DNA of 64,000 bases from JAISGQ01 sp045536305. GTDB lineage: Bacteria; Bacillota; Clostridia; Oscillospirales; Acutalibacteraceae. The translations under genes and the position numbers were made by a program. How positions within the stretch are numbered: the stretch's first letter is position 1; each line of letters opens with the position of its first letter. The notes beneath the pieces were generated by a model, which saw only the letters and a list, made by a program, of their open reading frames with translations, was not told the DNA's origin and did not search any database. Shown here one piece after another: positions 60,848 through 64,000 of this stretch. Location: contig JAZSNH010000081.1 in assembly GCA_045536305.1 (NCBI GenBank), positions 31,071 to 95,070 of the forward strand, given 5' to 3'.

Positions 60848-62239
60848 TTAGAGGTCGTTTACATAATCCTTGAACATTTCGCCGCGAGTCTCGTAATTGG
60901 GGAACATATCAAAAGAAGCGCATGCAGGACAAAGAGAAACGATATCTCCGCTGACTGCAAGAAGGCGAGCTTTATTTACCGCCTCTTCGAGAGAGGCTGC
61001 TCTTTCGATAATGGGGTTACCCTCCGCATAGTTTTCCGCATTGCGGACGGCGGCCTCGATCTTATCGGCGGTGACACCCATAAGTATTATCGCCTTTACC
61101 TTATCGCATACGACAGGGCCTAATTCGTCAAAGGGGATAAGCTTGTCGTAACCGCCTGCTATCATGATGATTTTTTGCTCATACATGGCAAGAGTGCCGG
61201 AAATACAGCGGCTGGGAGTGGTGGCGATAGAGTCGTTGTAATATTTGACGCCCTCAAGCTCACGGACAAATTCTGCCCTGTGCTCAACTCCGCCAAACTC
61301 ACGGGCAACAGCCTTTACGGTCTCAAAATCCACATAAGGGGCAACGGCGCAGACAGCCGCCATGTAATTTTCAACATTGTGCCAGCCGGGTATACGGATG
61401 TCAGACTTGTTCATAACAAGCTGCTTTTCACCGTTTTTAATATAGTATATATCGCCTTTTTCATCGGAATAGGCGCCGTTATACGGCATCTGCTTACGGG
61501 AAAACTGCATCAGATTGCCTCGTGCAAGATCGGAAAAGGTGCTGACTATAGGGCAGTCCGCGTTGATGATAGCTGTTGAAAAGGCATTCTGGTGAAGCAG
61601 AATATTTTTCTTCGAATCAACATATTCATCCATATCCTTGTGCATATCGAGGTGGTTGGGAGAAAGATTGGTAACGACTGCGATATCAGGGCTTTGACGC
61701 ATTGATATAAGCTGGAAGGAGGAAAGCTCAACGACAACAAAGTCATCCTTCGTTATCTCATCGATAAAGGGCATAAGAGCAACGCCGATATTGCCGCCGA
61801 GATACACCTTTTTGCCCTGCTTTTCAAGGAGCTTTGAGATAACAGTGGTGGTCGTGGTCTTGCCGTTTGAGCCTGTTATGGCGATAGTTTTGCCTTCGCA
61901 AAGCTCAAAGAAAAGCTCCATTTCACTTGTTACAACCTTGCCCTGTCTGCGGTATTCGCAAAGCTGGGGGAGAAAGTATCTCATGCCGGGTGTGCGGAAG
62001 ATAATATCTGCATCAATACCGTCGAGATAATCCTCGCCCGTTTTGAGAACAGCACCGCAGGAAATAAGCTCGTTTCCGATCTCGCCGAGAGATTCTGCCG
62101 AACGCTTGTCGCATACTGTGACATCGAAGCCCTTTTCGCAGAACATTTTAATAAGCGGAGTGTTTGTAACACCGACACCGCAGAAAGCAATACGCTTTCC
62201 TTTTATACTTTCAAAAAACTTGGCAGCTCTGTAATTCAT
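60848..62239 (-). CDS. murD: UDP-N-acetylmuramoyl-L-alanine:D-glutamate ligase MurD
   Basis: ATP-dependent ligase adding D-glutamate to UDP-MurNAc-L-Ala. The Mur ligase P loop is ITGSNGKTTTTTV, followed by LGGNIGVAL, the catalytic VVELSSFQL and SPNHLDMHKDM, and the C-terminal SIATTPSRCISG and LCPACASFDMF. Length 463 aa is normal. It lies apart from other mur genes; murA is 54 kb away in the window. Confidence 0.96.
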   Translation of the reverse strand: MNYRAAKFFESIKGKRIAFCGVGVTNTPLIKMFCEKGFDVTVCDKRSAESLGEIGNELISCGAVLKTGEDYLDGIDADIIFRTPGMRYFLPQLCEYRRQGKVVTSEMELFFELCEGKTIAITGSNGKTTTTTVISKLLEKQGKKVYLGGNIGVALMPFIDEITKDDFVVVELSSFQLISMRQSPDIAVVTNLSPNHLDMHKDMDEYVDSKKNILLHQNAFSTAIINADCPIVSTFSDLARGNLMQFSRKQMPYNGAYSDEKGDIYYIKNGEKQLVMNKSDIRIPGWHNVENYMAAVCAVAPYVDFETVKAVAREFGGVEHRAEFVRELEGVKYYNDSIATTPSRCISGTLAMYEQKIIMIAGGYDKLIPFDELGPVVCDKVKAIILMGVTADKIEAAVRNAENYAEGNPIIERAASLEEAVNKARLLAVSGDIVSLCPACASFDMFPNYETRGEMFKDYVNDL

Positions 62240-62487
62240 ATTCGCATAACTCCTTCGGAAAATAATGCCTTAAAACTATTTAATTTTATCACATTGAGTA
62301 CATAAATTCAATATTTGCCGCACCCGAAAAGCGTTTAACTTTTGCTTTGAATATATATTTTTTCCGCGTTTGGCATTATGCCTTTTCTGCATCGGCTCAG
62401 AAAAAGAGAATAAAGGTATATTGACAAAATAAAAGTATATTGTCTGCAGAAAATTTTTAAATATTGCAGCAGAGTATTTGGGAGAAT

Positions 62488-62608
62488 CCAAAGAGGGAAC
62501 ACCCTCTTTGGTCGTTTAGGGAGGAGGATTCCTAAGGAGGAGGGGGATCCTCCTCCTGAGGTGCATTTCTTTGGGTACCGTTTCTTTGGGCAAACAAAGA
62601 AATGGTAC
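62488..62608. repeat. Three adjacent hairpin repeats
   Basis: CCAAAGAGGG/CCCTCTTTGG (62488-62511), GGAGGAGGAT (62520-62529) with ATCCTCCTCC (62547-62556), and GTACCGTTTCTTTG (62575-62588) with CAAAGAAATGGTAC (62595-62608, one G-U pair). Like the array at 17665-17950 it is a mosaic of unrelated short palindromes with no gene. Confidence 0.6.
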
Positions 62609-62626
62609 AGTCATAAAAAGTAAATA

Positions 62627-62662
62627 ACCAAAGCGGTGTGCGAAAGCACACCGCTTTGGTTT
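62627..62662 (-). terminator. Terminator of nifJ
   Basis: Sixteen-bp perfect stem AACCAAAGCGGTGTGC (62627-62642) with GCACACCGCTTTGGTT (62647-62662) and a tetraloop (GAAA on plus). On the minus strand it is followed by ATTTACTTTTTA. Confidence 0.85.
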
Positions 62663-62686
62663 ATCTCAATCTATTAAGATTATCGA

Positions 62687-64000
62687 TTAGTTGTTGCTGC
62701 CGTAGAGAGCCTGAAGCTTGAGCAGGTGCTCATAACGTGCAACGGAAGCTTCCTCAGCCTGAGCAAAGAGTGCATCAGCACGCTCGGGGAAGGAACGGGT
62801 GAGGGAGGAGTAACGAGCGGCGTGCATGATGAAGTCACGATAGCTTGCGGTTGCAGGCTTGCTGTCAAGAGTGAAGGGGTTCTTGCCTTCTGCCTTGAGA
62901 GCGGGGTTGTAGCGGAACATGTTCCAGTAACCTGCATCGACAGCCTTCTTCATCTCAGCCTGGCAGTTGACCATACCGCCCTTGATGCTGTGCATCTCAC
63001 AGGGAGCGTAGCCGATGATGAGGGAAGGACCGTTGTAAGCCTCTGCCTCAGCGATTGCCTTGAGGGTCTGGTTCATGTCAGCACCCATAGCGATCTGAGC
63101 AACATAAACGTAGCCGTAGCTCATTGCGATCTCAGCAAGGGACTTCTTGGAGATAGCCTTACCTGCAGCAGCGAACTGTGCAACCTGACCGATCTGGGAA
63201 GCCTTGGAAGCCTGACCGCCGGTGTTAGAGTAAACCTCGGTATCAAATACCATGATGTTTACATCCTGGCCGGAAGCGAGAACGTGGTCAACGCCGCCGA
63301 AGCCGATGTCATAAGCCCAGCCGTCACCGCCGAAGATCCAAACGGACTTCTTGGAGAGATACTCGCTGTGAGCAAGGATATCCTTGCATGCAGCGCACTC
63401 ACAGCTGCAGCCCTTGAGAGCCTCAACGAGAGCCTTGGAAGCAGCGGTATTCTTAGCGCCGTCGTTGACGGTTGCGAGATATTCCTCAGCAGCAGCCTTA
63501 ACGTCAGCGTTGGAAGTGTTGGCAACGATCTCCTTGACATCATTGATCAGACGATCGCGGAGAGCCTTCTGACCGAGGTACATACCGAAGCCGTGCTCTG
63601 CGTTGTCCTCGAAGAGGGAGTTAGCCCAAGCAGGACCATGACCGTCCTTGTTGGTGGTGTAGGGAGATGTAGCAGCGGGACCGCCCCAGATGGAGGAACA
63701 GCCTGTTGCGTTGGAGATGTACATTCTGTCACCGAAGAGCTGGGTGATAAGACGTGCATAGGAAGTCTCAGCACAGCCTGCGCAGGAGCCGGAGAACTCC
63801 AACAGGGGCTTGCGGAACTGGCTGCCCTTGACGGTGTTGTCGATCATGTTCTCCTTGTCGGAGACATTGGCGACCATGTAGTTGAACACATCCTGCTCAG
63901 CAAGCTCAGCTTCCTGAGGAGCCATGGTGATGGCCTTGGTGGGACATACGCCTACGCAGACGCCGCAGCCCATGCAGTCCATGGGAGAAACGGCCATGGT
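62687..64000 (-). CDS. nifJ: Pyruvate:ferredoxin oxidoreductase, C-terminal part (runs off the window)
   Basis: The visible 437 residues are the C-terminal third of a homodimeric PFOR, which oxidises pyruvate to acetyl-CoA and reduces ferredoxin. A [4Fe-4S] motif CMGCGVCVGVCP opens the piece; the TPP-domain cysteines and Mg site follow (GSCAGCAETSYARL, GDGWAYDIGFGG, FDTEVYSNTGGQASK, GYAPCEMHS). The full protein would be about 1,170 aa, so the rest lies beyond 64000. It would feed reduced ferredoxin to the hydrogenase whose maturation genes lie at 36.7-40.6 kb. Confidence 0.97.
   Translation of the reverse strand, partial: TMAVSPMDCMGCGVCVGVCPTKAITMAPQEAELAEQDVFNYMVANVSDKENMIDNTVKGSQFRKPLLEFSGSCAGCAETSYARLITQLFGDRMYISNATGCSSIWGGPAATSPYTTNKDGHGPAWANSLFEDNAEHGFGMYLGQKALRDRLINDVKEIVANTSNADVKAAAEEYLATVNDGAKNTAASKALVEALKGCSCECAACKDILAHSEYLSKKSVWIFGGDGWAYDIGFGGVDHVLASGQDVNIMVFDTEVYSNTGGQASKASQIGQVAQFAAAGKAISKKSLAEIAMSYGYVYVAQIAMGADMNQTLKAIAEAEAYNGPSLIIGYAPCEMHSIKGGMVNCQAEMKKAVDAGYWNMFRYNPALKAEGKNPFTLDSKPATASYRDFIMHAARYSSLTRSFPERADALFAQAEEASVARYEHLLKLQALYGSNN

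Larger units (their letters stand above)
62240..62686. other. Intergenic region between murD and nifJ, with repeats
   Basis: About 450 bases without a credible gene. The first 220 are AT-rich. The rest holds the hairpin array at 62488-62608 and the nifJ terminator at 62627-62662. Confidence 0.6.

Noticed and set aside
1..64000. tRNA or rRNA genes, CRISPR arrays, integrases, transposases, prophage
   Set aside because: Reading the intergenic regions showed no T-loop signature (GGTTCGAATCC type), no regularly spaced repeats and no recombinase gene.

Overview
The window looks like a chromosomal segment from a strictly anaerobic, fermentative gut or rumen Clostridium-class Firmicute, probably of the Ruminococcaceae/Oscillospiraceae type. 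The reasons are the GatCAB amidotransferase, LuxS, a bacterial V-type ATPase, [FeFe]-hydrogenase maturation genes, pyruvate:ferredoxin oxidoreductase, an oxygen-scavenging flavodiiron protein with superoxide reductase, a lipoprotein GH5 endoglucanase, AGGAGG-type ribosome binding sites and strong TTGACA/TATAAT promoters. I saw no rRNA, tRNA, CRISPR array, transposase or prophage gene.

Layout. 1-6.7 kb: acyltransferase, walJ, rlmH, rpsT, a 49-residue membrane peptide, a membrane-anchored XRE regulator, a sugar-nucleotide-type reductase and murA (minus). 6.9-9.4 kb: an M23/LysM/G5 cell-wall hydrolase and luxS (both minus). 9.5-18.7 kb: a complete nine-gene V-ATPase operon (G/H-I-K-E-C-F-A-B-D) interrupted before the D subunit by an array of small hairpins. 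18.7-28.8 kb: small housekeeping genes, pyrophosphatase, a putative lipoprotein, a LacI regulator, phosphosugar mutase, mannose-6-phosphate isomerase and a large PAS/GAF/GGDEF sensor (minus). 29.0-34.2 kb: gatCAB, mntP and a MATE exporter. 34.2-40.6 kb, minus strand: cysteine hydrolase, GH5 endoglucanase, a truncated permease, and the hydrogenase maturation operon (TM1266-like regulator, hydE, hydG, hydF) behind an attenuator-like leader. 40.8-43.4 kb: an EF-G-like ribosomal-protection GTPase fused to a YacP/Rae1-like nuclease domain. 44.2-49.0 kb: an oxygen-defence operon (2-hydroxyacid dehydrogenase, ferredoxin, flavodiiron-rubredoxin, desulfoferrodoxin) divergent from a Crp/Fnr regulator. 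49.0-49.6 kb: a gene-free stretch that looks like a structured RNA. 49.6-55 kb: slipin, YdcF, GNAT, LysR and PutP. 55-64 kb, minus strand: TAXI-TRAP transporter, OadG/OadB sodium-pump subunits behind a riboswitch-like leader, murD-GNAT, and the 3' part of nifJ.

Two themes tie the genes together. One is sodium bioenergetics: the V-ATPase rotor subunit keeps residues of the Na+ site, and OadB/OadG, PutP and possibly the MATE exporter are Na+ linked. The other is ferredoxin/hydrogen metabolism with oxygen protection: nifJ, hydEFG, the flavodiiron protein and superoxide reductase.

The points I would check first are the GTPase-nuclease fusion, the riboswitch-like leader in front of oadB, the orphan structured-RNA candidate at about 49.26-49.57 kb, the sodium-pump motif found inside a DNA-binding membrane protein, and the Fnr-type palindrome centred exactly at -41.5 of the oxygen-defence operon.
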